Origin: Cryptomeria japonica | Taxonomy: Eukaryota; Streptophyta; Pinopsida; Cupressales; Cupressaceae | Assembly: GCF_030272615.1 (NCBI RefSeq) | Contig: NC_081415.1 | Span: 422,929,757-422,993,756, forward strand | Length of the DNA: 64,000 bases | Reading direction: 5' to 3' | Part shown: positions 22,641 through 35,312 of the stretch, piece by piece | Layout of the letters: every line of letters begins with the position of its first letter | Numbering within the stretch: the stretch's first letter is position 1 | Position numbers and translations under genes: made by a program | Notes under the pieces: model-generated | The model's database searches: none | Seen by the model: only the letters and a program-made list of their open reading frames with translations | Told to the model about the DNA's origin: nothing

Positions 22641-22844
22641 TGGTGAAAAAAGATGCATAAACTAACAAATCTTATGTGTATGGCCCACTTATGTATGTTC
22701 ATGAATGTCACCTATAAGTCTAATGGTAATTATGTGTCTAGAATATATGCAAATATTGATGATCATGATCATCACTGCTTCCCTAAATTCATTACAATCT
22801 AATATTTATCGTTTTCATCTTCATTATCATTTAATATAGGCTTG

Positions 22845-25136
22845 TTTGACAATTTTTTGCACTTAGGGTGCTCAAGAGAGGGTGTCTGTAGGGTATGGCC
22901 ATGAGCGTTCAACCGAGTAGGGAGACAAAATAAGAGCCTGCCTAGGGTAAGAATGCCTAACTGAGTGTGTTGGAACTGACGGTTCACACCCATGATAAGA
23001 AAAATGAGAATTTAACTCCATGGCAACTTTTCATTGAAAGCATATGATGATTTTTTTATCAATTGAAAAAATTGCTGCCCTAGAAAAACTGCTTCGAATC
23101 TTGAAAATACAGGATAGGCTATTGTAAGTTGCCCTTGCGTGACCCTGTAGGTTCAAATGGATCATTCACAAGTGCCACGGATCCCAAGATATGGTCTGGT
23201 AAAGTTTGACAATTTTTGGCACTTAGCACGCTCAAGGGATGATGCTGATAGGGTATGGACTTAAGCGTTCGACTGAGTGTGGGGGAAAAATAGGAGCATG
23301 CTTGGGGTAAGAATGTCTAATAGGACATTTTGGAATTGACGGTTCACGCCCACGATGAGAAGAACAGGAATTTGGCTTTGTGACAACTTTTCATTGAATG
23401 CATCTGACGATTTTTTGGTCAACTGAAAAATCGTTGCCCTACGAAAACCACTCTGAATCTTGAAAATACGAGATAGACTATTGTAGATGATCCTCACATG
23501 ACCCTATAGGTTCAAATAGATCATTTGTAGGTGGCACATATTCTGAGATACAACCTATCAAATTTTGATAATTTTTCGCACTTAGGGTGCTCAACGGATG
23601 ATGTCGGTAGGGTATGGCCCTGAGCGTTTGACCGGGTGGGGAGGAAAAAAAAGAGCATGCTTGGGGTAAGAATGCCTAACAAAACATTTTGGAACTGATG
23701 GTTCACGCCCACAATGAGAAGAATGAGAATTTGGCTCAGTGGCAACTTTTCATTGAATGCATTTGATGATTTTTTGGTCAACTGAAAAATCACTGCCCTA
23801 CGAAAAATCACTCTGAATATTGAAAATCCAAGACAAAATATTGCAGACGGCCCTCACATGACCCTATAGGTTCAAACAAATCATTTATAACTGCCACATA
23901 TTCTAGGATACAACATGTCAAATTTTGACAGTTTTTCGCACTTAGGACGTTGAAGGGACGACGCCAGTAGGGTATGGCCCTAAGAATTTGACTAAATGGG
24001 GGGAGAAAAAAGAGAATTCTTGGGGTAATAATTCCTAACTAGATGTGTTGGAACTAACGGTTTGCGCCCACAATGAGAAAAATGACAATTTGGCTTTGTG
24101 GCAACTTTTCATTGAATGCATTTGATGATTTTTTCATTAACTGAAAAATCACTACCCTACAAAAATCGCTTTGAATATTGAAAATATGAGATAGACTATT
24201 GTAGGTGGCTCTCATATGACCCTGTAGGTTCAAACAGATCATTCATAGGTGCCACAGATTCTGAGATATGACCTATCAAAGTTTGATAATTTTTCGCACT
24301 TAGCGCGCTCAAGGGACGACGTCGATAGGGTATGGCCTTTAGCATTCGAACAAGTGGGGGGGGGAAGGAAACATGAGCATGCTTGGGGTAAGAATGCCTA
24401 ATTGGACATGTTGGAAGATGGTTCATTCCCATGATGAGCATAACAAGAATTTGGATTTGTGGCAACTTTTCATTGAATGCATTTGTCGATTTTTTGGTAA
24501 CTAAAAAATTGTTGCCCTACGAAAACTGCTTTGAATATTGTAAATAGGAGAAAGGCTATTGTAGGAGGTCTTTACATGACACTTTAGGTTCAAACATATC
24601 ATTCAAAGTTTCCACGAATATTGAGATACGACTTTTGAAAGTTTGATAATTTTTTGCACTTAGCGCGCTCAAGGGATGACACCAGTAGGGTATGGCCCTG
24701 AGTGTTCGACCGAGTGGGGGGTTAAAATAGGAGCATGCCTAGGGTAATAATTCCTAATTGGATGTGTTGGAACCGATGGTTCATGCCCATGACGAGAAAA
24801 ATGAGAATTTGGCTCCATGGCAACTTTTCATTGAATGCATCTGACGATTTTTTTGTCAACTGAAAAATCACCGCCCTACGAAAGATGCTTTGAATATTAA
24901 AATTTGAGACAAGCTATTATAGGTGGCCCTTAGGTGACCCTATAGGTTCAAATAGTTCATTCATAGGTGCCACGAATTCTGAGATACAATCTGTCAAATT
25001 TTGATAATTTTTTCATACTTCGGGCGCTCAAGGGATGACGCCAATAGGGTATGACCTTGAGAATTTGACCGAGTTGGGGGGAAAACAAGGGCATGCTTGG
25101 GGTAATAATTCCTAATTGGACATGTTGTAACTGATG
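22845..25136. repeat. Satellite-like tandem array, period about 359 bp, 6.4 units
   Basis: The marker TTTGAYAATTTTT followed by GCACTTAG starts at 22845, 23205, 23564, 23924, 24282, 24642 and 25000, giving periods of 360, 359, 360, 358, 360 and 358 bp. Each unit carries the same landmarks in order: GGGTATGGCC, a G-run, GGGGTAA, GGTTCA-GCCCA, CAACTTTTCATTGAA, TGAAAAAT-G-TGCCCTA and TGACCCT-TAGGTTCAAA. Units differ by many substitutions. The last breaks off near 25136. Short reading frames inside are by-products. Confidence 0.85.
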
Positions 25137-25851
25137 TCACAATGCATTATGAAGCATAATATGCCTCCATTCAGTGGGGGTGGACATATTTTACATGTGA
25201 TAATAAAAGAAAGGAAGGTAAAATTTGTATCTTTCAATAGTTGAATGACAATAAAAACAAGTTTATGTTTAGAGTTCATATATTCAGGTCTTAAATTTAA
25301 TGGGCAACATTTGGAAATGGACCTCTTCATAGTATCTCCTTGCTGAGATAACTTTAATGATGGGGGATTGTTGATGAATGTAACTAATGGATAATGAAAA
25401 AATTGTATTCCGTTGTAGAAGATGTTTTGCTACCTTTCATTTGTCATTACTAAGTATCCATATTATGCTTAATAACAATACCAATATGGTCATTAAATTT
25501 GGTGAATTTTCCAAAAAGCAACCAAATTTAACACTTAAGATTTAGATGGAACAAATTATATCGAATCTCAGGATTATACAAAAAACATTCTATTGTTCAT
25601 TATTTAACCATTGTTAATTATTGGATTGAAGATTAAAGTTTAAAAGGTTGATGCCATGCACATGAGGAACAAGTTATATTGAATCTCAACTTCTATATAT
25701 CAAAATGTTGAATAATTACAATTGTATGTCTATATACAAATATGGCATAAACCCAAAATAAAAAAAAATGTATGTTGATATATGTAAATGTATGTCCATA
25801 TACAAAATATACATGCCAAATAGACATGTAAGTATCCCAAAATGTTCTATC
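25137..25851. other. AT-rich spacer without recognised gene
   Basis: About 700 bp between the tandem array and an LTR-like start. No supported gene or repeat. Confidence 0.45.
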
Positions 25852-26007
25852 TGTAGACACCTAAAATTAATTAAATAAACATTTAATTAATTTAATCATG
25901 TCAACATAATTAATTAATTAAAATTGTGTTGGTCCCTTTCTTCTTAAAATAAATTAAAGCAAATTTAATTAATTTTATCACTATAGTCTGATAATTAATT
26001 TGTCAAT

Positions 26008-27165
26008 TGTATACACCTAAAAATGGTTTGAAGATAATTAATTAAATAAGCAATTATTTAATTAATCCCCCTTCCTAATTTAATTGAATTCATTATAAAT
26101 TTGATTAAATTCTCCCTTTCATCTAATTTTTAATAAATCTAAGGATTTATTCATTAAGTTCATTTCAATAGCCCCCTTTGATTAATTAATTCAAATTAAT
26201 TAACCCCCCCCATTTTCAATCAATTCTTCTAATCCTCTAATTAATTAAAACAAATCAATTTATGAGTTGTTGAAAATTAATTAGTCTTTTCCTATTATTT
26301 GAATTTTTAGATTCAAATTACCCACATTCCTCCTAACTACTAACCACCTAACCTAACCATCCCTCTAAACTAACCCATTCCACCTAACCTCGGGTTTGCC
26401 TAACCCTATCCTATCTTGCACATTCTAACCTCCTTATCCTAACCTCTTATGGTTTGGATTGTCTTTCCTTGAGACACATGGCACTTTGGCCACATGTTTC
26501 CTCCCTTGGACACTTTCCCTCTCATGATCAAGGCTCCTTGACACTTGCAACCATAGAGATGACAAGTGTCCCTTCCTCCAACCTCTTCTCCAACCTCCAA
26601 TTTCACCCTTGATATCTTCAGACTCAATCTTGACCGTTGCTTCCTGCCACCTCATCCATGCCCTTGGAAATCCTATAAATATCCCCCATTTTGGAGCACA
26701 AAGGATCCCATCTCATTATCAATTTAGGCATTATTACTATAGGCATATCATTTTGAGCATTGTTATTGTAGGCAATTGCATCTTAGATTTAGTTTAATTT
26801 GATCATTTTCTAGCATAATTGTTGAATCATGTAGCTTAATCAATCTATTTTCTAGCTTAATTGCATCATCATCATAGCTTAATCATGCATATATTTATCT
26901 TAATTAGTCTCTTGGATCAATGTATCTTAATCAATCTCATCTTTGCATATCAATATCATCTCAAATCCTCCATCTAGGTGTAGTCAAGTCACTAGGATTG
27001 CTTATCCAGATCTGAGAGCAAATCCATACTCGCATCTCTTAGGAGGCGATAGGTCACTTTGTCATGGTTCATATTTAATTTTCTTCTTATTTTCTAACCA
27101 TGCTTGTAATGATCTATTGAGTGTTTGTGTTGCAACTGCAGGTATCACACTTCACAGGCATGACA
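26008..27165 (+). mobile_element. Solo LTR of a Tat-type element (1158 bp)
   Basis: It starts TGTATACACC, like the 1175-bp LTR at 46049, and ends CATGACA after a GCAGGTATCA segment that corresponds to GCAGTTATCA near the end of that LTR. Flanks are TCAAT (26003-26007) and CCAAT (27166-27170), a 4/5 match. No internal region or second LTR follows, so it is a recombined solo LTR. Confidence 0.6.
26674..26680 (+). promoter_or_regulatory. TATA box of the solo LTR
   Basis: TATAAAT in CCTATAAATATCCCCC, about two thirds into the LTR, after a CT-rich stretch; a usual place for the LTR promoter. Confidence 0.4.
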
Positions 27166-28115
27166 CCAATAAATTAATTATTCCCCATTCTTCTATAGTC
27201 ATCTCAATTATTAATTCTTCTAAATTCCTCTTAGTTAATTAATTCTAATTAATTAACTTAAAGTCATGTGATTCCTACAAATCATTTCTTCTAATCATCA
27301 CTTAATTAATTCTTCTAGAAGCATGATTATCATTATTCCTCAATTTTAAATTCCTCCACTTATTCTCTCTCCTCATGTCACATCCTTCTAACTTTCCCAC
27401 TTGCACTCATTAAGCCACCTAATCAATCTCCTTAATAATTTTCACGTCCCTAATCACCTTGATCCTTTCAAAGAAATTCAAATTTTTTGAATCTCCCTAT
27501 GCATCTTCTTCCCAAGGAATTTTTAATTCCTTTTCTCATTTAGTCTTCCACACATCCTCTATTTTGGAATTTTTAATTCCTCTTCTCTTCCCTTAAGGAA
27601 TTTTATATTCCATTTTCTCTTCCCCATGAAGCTTGAGAAGTGTGGAGACAAGAAATGCCTTTATGACAAATCTCTTGAATCTCCCACCTTGTCCTCTCAG
27701 TCCTCTCCTCCTCTTTCTTTCAATCCTAGCCCTTCATAACAAAATCAATATTGGCCCTCCATTTTGGCCTCCAATCTATAAATTGGAGTCTCATCTCATC
27801 ACAAATCATCCACTTCCATCATATTCTTATGTTATCCATTTGAGTATCTAAATCCTTCATCATATCATCATAATGCCCAAATATTTCCTCATCTAAGCCA
27901 TATCCCTCTCATCCATCATCATCATTCAAGTCCAATCCAAATCCTATCTTGTTGTGTAGTGGAGAGCAATCCACAATCCACCATCAAAGGATAAAATAAA
28001 GCAGGGCAACAAGGGTTCTTCTACTTCATCAATATCAATTGGAGGAAGAGTAGAAGCTAAGGTATAATGGTTTATTTGTGTATTTGAATGCATTATTTGG
28101 TGTTTTATTTGGTTT

Positions 28116-28440
28116 CACTAGTAGAAATATGGCCAATGAATGACTACGTGACCAAAAATTTTAGACACAAGACCAAGTTTTAGCAATTTTTTACAAACAA
28201 TCTATGAATGACTAAATAAATGACTAATTTGGTCATCGGGTGAGATCACATAAATTAAAATGACTAATTTGGTCATCGGGTAAGAAAACACAACTATAAA
28301 TGACTAAATAAATGATTAATTTGGTCATTAGGTAAGAAAAACAACTAAATGATTAGTCACATAAATAAAAATGACTAAATAAATGACTATTACTCCTCTA
28401 TACTATTAGTCATGAGGTATCCCTCATTTGATAACACATT
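28116..28440 (+). repeat. Candidate CACTA terminus with subterminal repeats
   Basis: CACTAGTAGAAATATGGCCA at 28116 has the form of a plant CACTA terminal inverted repeat. It is followed by at least three copies of a motif containing AATGACTAATTTGGTCAT and related GACTAAATAAATGACTA units, as in the subterminal repeat zones where CACTA accessory proteins bind. I did not find the matching inverted end near 45 kb, so the assignment to the transposase genes at 33.9-44.7 kb is inference. Confidence 0.4.
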
Positions 28441-31400
28441 ATACAAAAGTTGGACATTAAATCAACAAGTATAGGGCATTAAATCAACAATTTCTATCAC
28501 AAGAATTAGAATGTGCTCAACTATTAGGTACTTTCCCCTATTTAGTTTTTAATTGAAAATGAAACAACATTGCTTTCAAACTAGGTACTATATATTCTAT
28601 GCGCATTTATACATAACTTTTGGTTTATAATAGATTTTTTTTTTTAAAAATGATCGATTGTAATATTTTTGTTTGTAAATTATTAATCATTTTAAATATT
28701 AATTTTATTTATAAATAATAGATAATTATATTAGCATATGTATTATATTATATTTTATTTTTATTTCCATTAAAAATATAATAAGAATAAAAGTAATAAC
28801 TTTTCACCACTACTACATAAAAAGGAGGTTTAAGACAATTTTTAAAGGATTTTTTATTTTATTTTCTTAAACATTTAAATTATTATTTAAATTATCTTAA
28901 ATTAAAAATTAAAAGTATTTTGATTTCCTTAAATAAAAAATAAAGATAGAAAAACTTGAATTTTAGCATATTGAGGTGCTAATTAAGGGCAAATGAATGG
29001 CACCAAGTGGAGTTTTGTTTGAAAAACATTTAGCATATCAAGCGGCAAATGAATGGTGCCAAGTTTTTCATCTTATTCATAGAATATCTGCTTTCATTTC
29101 ATGTCTACCTTTGTCTCCAACTGCTATAAGGCCTGCGGGTATGTATTCATCTTGCCTCTAACATTAAATGTGTTGTTTGCGCCTGGTTTTGCCTTGTTTA
29201 CTTTTGAAGCAATAGTCGCATCAAGGGTAGTGTGCCTATTGATAAATATAGAGATGCATCCATATATAGTTAATTGTTTTTGCATGATGATTAAATGATT
29301 GATTAGATTCCAAGAGCTCAGATGTCATATAGAAATTATTTCATGCCAAGAGAGACTCCAAAATGTTCCAAAAATGAAAGTTTTAGGATGCAAATTGTTG
29401 CTAATATATAGGCATATCTATAAAGTATCTTTTTTCAGGTCAAATCTGCTTTAAGTGTCCAAAAATGCTCTACTATTATCATCAAAATTTCTGTCATCTT
29501 TTGAGGTTTGCACCCATTGCCCATGATTGTCCTAACTTTTTGATGGGGATTTTTCTTTGATAGTGCTTCTATATTACTGTTCTAGGTCATTTACTTGTCC
29601 TTCTTCACTATACTTTCATGATTGGATTATCTTTGTCTAACCTTGAGGGTTTTGATCTTCATTATTATGCCCTTAGACTAACCATTGTCACTTTGCAAGG
29701 TTATTAGACCCTTCAAGTGACTGTATCTTTGTCTTCACAACTGTCTTTTGTGGTTTTATAACCTTTTTTAGGATTTTATGCATTGTGTTGTTTTGATTCA
29801 ATCATAGTATCTTCTGCAATGCATGCTTTGATAGGCCTCATGATTGAATATCTCTGCCCTTTTGATGTATTTTCTAACAAACCTTCATTCATTCCTATCT
29901 ATGTTAGGGTTGTAATGGTTTGTCTCAAATGTTGCTACAATCTTTCATGCAAGCATTAATGTCTTCTGGCAGTGACTCTTGATTGTGAGAATCTGGCCTA
30001 TTCTCTTCTAAAAGTTGTGACTATTCGAAAGACTATGTTTTGTTATTATCATTGAAAGACTTTTTTAAAGCTCTTTGTCACTTGATTGTGAGAATTGAGA
30101 CAAAACCTCCTAACTGCAAGAATACCCTTTTCTAACATATCACTATCATTTTGATACTTTTTTTTCATTGTGTTTGATTCAAACATCATATTGTCTTGTA
30201 GCATCTCTAATTCTTGACCTTGAAAGGATCCTTAGCCTACTATACTCTTCATGTTAAACTCTATATCCATATTCACCCCAAAGTGGTTAGAACCCCTGGT
30301 ATCTTCTGACCTGAAACTACTAGGGACTTAATAAGCATAGGTAGCTCCTTTTGGATTGTTTGTTCTTACAAAGAAAACAAGAACTCAACCAACCCAGATC
30401 AATAGTTTTATAAGTAAAAATATTCTTATGTAGCTGAGAGGAAAGAGACCTAGGGAGGAAAGTAGCAGGTTTTACACTATCATTCATTTGAGTCAAGTAA
30501 TATCTCATGTATTCAACTTATGGTTGTCATAATAACCATGACCCATTTCATCATTGTTTTGTAGGCAAATAAACAAAGAAATCGACCTCTCCTCTTTTCT
30601 TATATTCAAAATGGTGAATCGAAACCACTTCATATTTAATTTTTAAACCTTTCAACTCGTGTCATGTTTTATACAAAGATGCAAACAAAATTTGCATGTA
30701 TATTACTGTTAGTAATGACCCCTTCACTATCTTGTGCTGAATGAAAATCCTTCAACTGAAATATATCACTCTAGCCACCATTACCAACTTCGTGCATTCA
30801 TATTTCTTCGCCTGCTTATGAAGCAAAGAGGATGGCTCCTTGCACTGATCGAGCCTCAAAAAAATGTGGCACCCTTGTTCAACAAGGGTTTATACTCTAC
30901 AACATGATGCTTATTATTCATGGGCTCAAGTAGGTTGCTTTCATGCTTAATAAAAATATGATCAAAACTTTTTGTAGTTTCATCACCATCATAATATCAT
31001 TTTTCTATTGTTAACATCATACATCCTCATGCTACGCTGGCAATTCATCAGACTCTTCAATTTATTCACTCTTTATATGGTAGTGACTACCTTTAACTTA
31101 TGAACCTTCAAACAAATCATCATAACAACCCCTTCACTATCTTGTGTTGAATGAAAATCCTTCAACTGGACTGCATTGTATAAGAATTGGATGTGGATCT
31201 TTCATTCTTTCCTTGATTTACCATTTTTTATTGTTCCACCCTACGATTTTGTATTTGAGGTATATAAAATAGTTGCTCTATAGAGTTTTTGTAATCTCTC
31301 TACATTATTTTGGTTGCCTTCATTTAAATTATGTAATGTTTCCATGATTTCAAAAAGTAAAGATTTTAGGAACAAGGTTTGATATGCATATATTTCTTAT

Positions 31401-32225
31401 ATACCAGCACAACAATTGAATGTTGGGGGTGTAATGGATATTTTAATACAGATATTTAAAATATAGAAACCCTTGCTATAAAATCTTATAACTGATGCCA
31501 ACACCAAGAAGTAGGGTTATTTTAGAGATTTTGGAAGTAACTACACATCAAATTTTGGGTGCCTTTCAAAAGAAAGTGGTATGATGAAATCTTTGGGCAT
31601 AAAATAGATGAAATGCACTCCATACTACTGCTGCACAATATTTTGTTCGATGGGATTTTTAAAATAGTACAGGAAAGTGTATGGAACAACCAAATTCTTA
31701 TCATTATAAACAATGAATATTTTAAGATCTTGTTATGATGTGAAAGTTGACAATATTTTATGAAAGGTCCCTAAATGAATACACTTTAAACTAATTTTAG
31801 CAATGACTATCGTTTATCTTCATGTCAATTGGACCTAATTTCTATTTATCTTTTCTATATAATCAAATAACTCTTATTTAAAATATATAGTTTAAATTAA
31901 CAATTATTTGACTATCATATCAAAGTATATTGGAAATATATGATAGTGTTATTTTGATTAAGGACACATATTCTTCACTATATTGTCTGGCTTCTACAGT
32001 TTTTGAGATGTTAACTTGTAGTGTTCTTTGGTACTAAAATATTGAATCTATTACTATGTATTGGTTGTTGCATTTATTAAGCTAAGATTCTTGGCTTATT
32101 GTTGTTCTCTATCATTGATTTTGGCTTATTATTGTCCATAATCTTTGGATTTGACTGTATCATAGTTTGTTGCAGATAACACACTATCTTATCCCAAGTC
32201 TTACTATTGTTCTTTGATCAAAGAG
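28441..32225. other. Long stretch without recognised gene
   Basis: About 3.8 kb, very AT-rich at 28600-28960. A roughly 40-bp phrase around CCCTTCACTATCTTGTG occurs twice (near 30720 and 31130). Only short reading frames without recognisable domains. Confidence 0.45.
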
Positions 32226-32444
32226 TGCCTTGAATGTGTCATCATTGAATATCACTAGTTACGTTTGTTATTCTCATGGATAGGTATTGAAGCACTTGCA
32301 TGGGCAATAAAGCTTGTTTGGATAGGACCTGGAGACTTTTGAAAAGGCGGGCAAGGAATTCAAAATTAGTTGCAACGTATTCGAAGTTAGGGAGGTGCTC
32401 TACAACAAATTCAGAGGTAACTTGAACCCCTCATTTCTGAAAGT
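32226..32444 (+). repeat. Duplicated exon-like segment, copy 1
   Basis: It is similar to 33438-33690. A 117-bp open stretch (32326-32442), preceded by an AG that could be a splice acceptor, encodes 39 residues containing ALYNKFRGNL-like sequence (here EVLYNKFRGNLNPSFLK). The donor position here is GTC and not a good match. The protein family is not recognised. Confidence 0.4.
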
Positions 32445-33437
32445 CAAAAACCTCTTAATGTCTCCTATTTAGATCTCAAGTCTTTTTATGCAATTTTTTT
32501 ATTAGGCACTCAGATCTCAATCTTATCCTTTTTGGGCTCTTTCTTGGAAAATGTGAAAATCAGTTGCTTTTTCAGTGATTCAAGTGATTTTTTTTGGGAT
32601 TAAGAGGATATATATTATTATATTCGTCCATTTCGATAATTTCTTTTAAATTTTCATGGATCCTTTTGGTTCCCAAATCAACATATTGGAAAGTTATAAG
32701 GTTATACCAAATCCTATCTTCAAACCCTCCAACTGATTTGGCCAACTTACAGAGTGTTCCTTTCAGATTATTCACTCCCTGCACTTCAGGTTCTCTAGGT
32801 ACTAGGTGGGTATACCTCTTCACCAACTGATTCTTCAAGGTGATTTTTTTGTATGGCAGATTATGCCTCTCTACTATATTCTGATTTTGATTGTTTATCT
32901 CAAAATGAATTCTCTTTTCTGAGATAAAATTCTTTAGCTTCTTCTATTTATCCCTACTTCCTATTTTTGTTTCCTTCTTATATCTTCAAACTAAAACTGA
33001 AAATGTAAATAATTGAATTGATTAAATGTAACTTAATGACTGATTAGTGCCTTCCTCCTCTTTGGCTAAAGAGTCACTAATTCCTAGAATCTCACGTATA
33101 ACTCCTATGAGACAATTTTTGAATCCACTATTGGAATGGATCTATCAACTATTCCAACTTCAAATACTACTCCACTATTTTCTTGTCACAACAGTTAATC
33201 TAAATGAGTTTAACTTTTACTTGAAAATATTAGCACCCTGTAAAGTGCATAGCTTTCATCTTCTTTCCATTAGTGATCCACAAAATAACTAGCACTTGCA
33301 CCAAATAAAGTGCAATGGAAATGTTGATAGTAAGATATATAAAATGAGATTTCAATATTGTATAAATTTATGTATTAAACAAAATTTTCATGATTATGTA
33401 GTATTTGAATTTCTTTGCATTAGAGTATAAATCATTA

Positions 33438-33690
33438 ATGTGTCATCATTGAATATCACTAGTTACTTGAATGTGCCTTGAATGTGTCATCTTTGGATTA
33501 TTTTTTACGTTTGTTATTCTCATGGATATGTATTGAATCACTTGCATGGGTGATAAAGCTTGTTTGGATAGAACCTGGAGAATTTTGAAAAGGTGGGCAA
33601 GGAAATCAGAGTTTGCTGCAACGAATTTGAAGTCAATGAGGCCCTCTACAACAAATTCAGAGGAAATTTGAAACCCTCATTGCTGAAAGT
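33438..33690 (+). repeat. Duplicated exon-like segment, copy 2
   Basis: The matching 117-bp stretch (33572-33688) is also open, encodes 39 residues with 27 identical to copy 1, and is bordered by an AG before and GTAAGC after, good splice signals. The copy has an extra about 30 bp before the exon-like part. No gene model around it could be built. Confidence 0.4.
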
Positions 33691-33869
33691 AAGCTAATAG
33701 GAAACACACACATATTCCACTCTTAGTAGGTAAACTTCAAATGAATGTAAGATAGATCTCAAAACAATGACTCATTGCATCCTCTTCTTTCTCTTATGGT
33801 CTCAGAATGTAAGATAGATCTCAAAACAATATAAGAATACAAAATATTACGATGGATTAGTGTCAAAGG

Positions 33870-35312
33870 TTGACTATGGAGCAATATCTTGCATATGATG
33901 AAAGAGTAGCTAATGAGAGGAGCTTGGAAAATTATCCATGTCCATGTAATGATTGTCTTGATGGAAAGGTGAAAAAAAGAAATGTGATTTATCGACATAT
34001 GATAAGTTGTGGGTGTAGTGGTATAAGCCCTTGGAATTACAATTATTATGAAGATATGATAGAATTGCAGATTGTGAGAGATGAAGAGGCAACAACCATA
34101 GACAAAGTGGCACCAAACATAGATGAAGTGGCACCAAACATAGATGAAGAGGCAAAAATGTTTGACGACGGGTTTGGAGTTGATATAATGCTAAATACGG
34201 GTCTAAGAGATGATTGGGCCAAGTCAATGGAGGATGCTTTAAAGACTGTTTATGCTAATTGTAAGTTACGTCATTTGACAACAATCCTTCAAATTCTTAA
34301 CTTGCAAGTGGTGCATGGTTGGACAAATGAGAGTGTAGATTGGTTATTGGCATTATTAAGTTCATTGTTACCCGCTGACTCCATATTACCAACAAAATGA
34401 AGTCAATGTAAAAAGAAAATCATTAAGCTCAGATTGGGGTATGAAAACATCCACACATGTGTGAATGGTTGAGTATTATTTCACAAAAATATTGCAAGCG
34501 ACAACGAATGTCTGAAATGTCATGAAGCGAGGTATAGACAAGGGTTGAAATCAGCTGTGGTTCCTAGAAAATTTCTTCGCCACTTTTCGATAATCCCACG
34601 ATTACTTTGAATGTATAGGTGCAGAGACATTGCTGAACTTATGCAGTGGCATGCCCAAGATAAGAGCACTGATGGAAAACAACGACATGTGCCTGATTCA
34701 AGGATGTGGATGAAATTTGATAATAGATGGCTTGATTTTTCTCAAGATCCTCGTAATATAAGGTTGGGTTTGGCTCTAGATGGGGTGAACCAATTCTCAG
34801 ATCAAAGTACTAAATGGTCAACTTGGCCAGTGTTTCTAATAAATTATAACTTTCCTCCATGGTTAGCAACTAAACCATTTTTCTTAATGTTATTATTGAT
34901 TATACCAGGAAAGAAAAGTTTGACTTTAGAAACAATAGATGCCTATCTAGGGCCATTGTATGATGAGCTAATGGAATTGTGGAAAGGAATTGAAGAAATT
35001 AAATCTTTAAGGGATGGTTATTCAATCAAATTCACTTTAAGAGCTTCCTTATTGTTTACGATTCATGATCTTTCTATATATGGCATATTATCTAGTCTCT
35101 CTGTTCATGGATACCATGGATGTCCTGCTTGCAACTTTAAGGATTTTGTGAGGCACTCAATAAGTTTGTGTAAGTGTATTTATTGTGGACATCATGCTTA
35201 CCTTAAAATGGATCATCCATGTCGTCAGCAAAAAACACGTTTCAACGGTCAAGAAGAGAATCGGGAAGCACCATTGCTAATAATAGGTGATTACATTATT
35301 GAGTATGGATAA
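33870..35312 (+). pseudogene. CACTA (En/Spm) transposase, N-terminal and central part, broken
   Basis: A single frame runs through the region with three TGA stops (34398-34400, near 34467, 34608-34610). It starts with the transposase-associated domain (CPCNDC with a following H-M-I-S-C-G-C segment), continues with a C-x2-C knuckle-like part (NECLKCHEARY, then VPRKFLRHF), and enters the Transposase_21 region: MQWHAQD, HVPDSRMWMKFD, D-P-R-N-I-R-L-G-L-A-L-D-G, HGYHGCPAC. This order is typical of plant CACTA TPases. The frame ends at a TAA after 35309. The remainder of the same protein resumes at 39709, so a 4.4-kb insertion or an intron filled with other DNA splits the gene. Confidence 0.8.

Larger units (their letters stand above)
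25852..28115 (+). repeat. Outer LTR-like sequence split by a nested solo LTR
   Basis: TGTAGACACCTAAAATTAAT at 25852 resembles the start of the LTRs at 26008 and 46049. After the nested LTR (26008-27165) similar AT-rich then CT-rich sequence continues from 27171, with a second TATA-like CTATAAATTGGAG near 27773, the architecture of the same LTR type. The right end is not determined; a CACTA-type end begins at 28116. No gene is seen. Confidence 0.4.

Noticed and set aside
22411-22668. Open frames of about 80 codons on both strands
   Set aside because: They arise from the 48-bp minisatellite, whose unit is a multiple of three; no start signals or similarity support a gene.
22845-25136. CRISPR-like array
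   Set aside because: Units are about 359 bp, head to tail, without short repeats and unique spacers; this is a eukaryotic tandem array.
28806-28826. A second CACTA-like start, CACTACTACATAAAAAGG
   Set aside because: No subterminal repeats follow and no inverted partner was found; AT-rich chance match is likely.
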